DNA from: CAXSBR01 sp964236495 | GTDB taxonomy: Bacteria; Actinomycetota; Actinomycetes; Mycobacteriales; Jatrophihabitantaceae | Assembly: GCA_964236495.1 (NCBI GenBank) | Contig: CAXSBR010000044.1 | Coordinates: 1 to 12,517 of the forward strand | DNA: 12,517 bases | Direction: 5' to 3' | Shown here: positions 12,474 to 12,517 of the stretch, in pieces | Position numbering within the stretch: the first letter of the stretch is position 1 | Layout: every line of letters starts with the position of its first letter | Notes under the pieces: generated by a model | The model's input: the letters and a program-made list of their open reading frames with translations, nothing else | Databases searched by the model: none | What the model was told of the DNA's origin: nothing | Program-made: the position numbers and the translations under genes

Positions 12474-12517
12474 GTATGCCGGTGCCCACCGGATACGACA
12501 AGGTCTTGCCTGCACTC
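12470..12517 (+). CDS. possible start of the next gene, cut by the right edge
   Basis: ATG 12470 opens a frame (MSMPVPTGYDKVLPAL) that runs off the window. An internal ATG at 12476 could also start it. No clear ribosome binding site is present and no family can be recognised from 16 residues. Confidence 0.25.
   Translation, partial: MSMPVPTGYDKVLPAL

Overview
This window comes from a GC-rich actinobacterium. Its coding frames have G or C at most third positions, several start codons are GTG or TTG, and it carries actinobacterial families: a conserved MAFVVFQK-type protein, a VapBC50-like pair, a BldC-like DNA-binding protein and a DUF3761 nuclease. No rRNA, tRNA, CRISPR array or intact transposase was recognised. 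The mix of toxin-antitoxin, putative phage-exclusion and broken genes suggests an accessory region.

Layout. 1-685 has no convincing complete gene; it holds hairpins and a short mosaic containing an exact 34-base copy of part of an aldolase gene found 6.5 kb away. 686-1108 (-) is a conserved hypothetical protein. 1497-2640 (+) is an HTH antitoxin / PIN-domain toxin operon. 2657-2896 (-) is an HTH gene interrupted by a stop; the promoter of a 52-residue small protein (2916-3074, +) lies inside it. 4727-3194 (-) is a two-gene operon: a 305-residue soluble protein that resembles lambda RexA and a four-helix membrane protein in the place of RexB. This is the most interesting system here.

7476-5136 (-) is a metabolic operon, a class II aldolase-like enzyme followed by an APC permease; the first has an in-frame stop and the second a one-base frameshift. 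7620-8376 holds decayed coding fragments. 8377-9016 (+) is a DoxX gene and 9588-9140 (-) an exported lamin-tail-domain protein, each with a one-base frameshift. 9739-10809 (+) is an intact membrane-anchored or exported HNH nuclease with a C-terminal DUF3761 domain; a palindrome overlaps its promoter. 10859-11548 (+) encodes a protein with two HTH regions and 11892-11623 (-) a small BldC/excisionase-like protein. 11893-12517 is mostly non-coding, with strong hairpins, a possible small RNA and what may be the start of the next gene.

How the parts work together. The VapBC-like pair and the Rex-like pair look like two independent growth-arrest or phage-exclusion modules side by side. The aldolase and permease would have taken up and processed a small substrate but now look inactive. 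Five genes carry single-base lesions; three lesions are one-base indels in three-base runs, so both real decay and sequence error must be considered.
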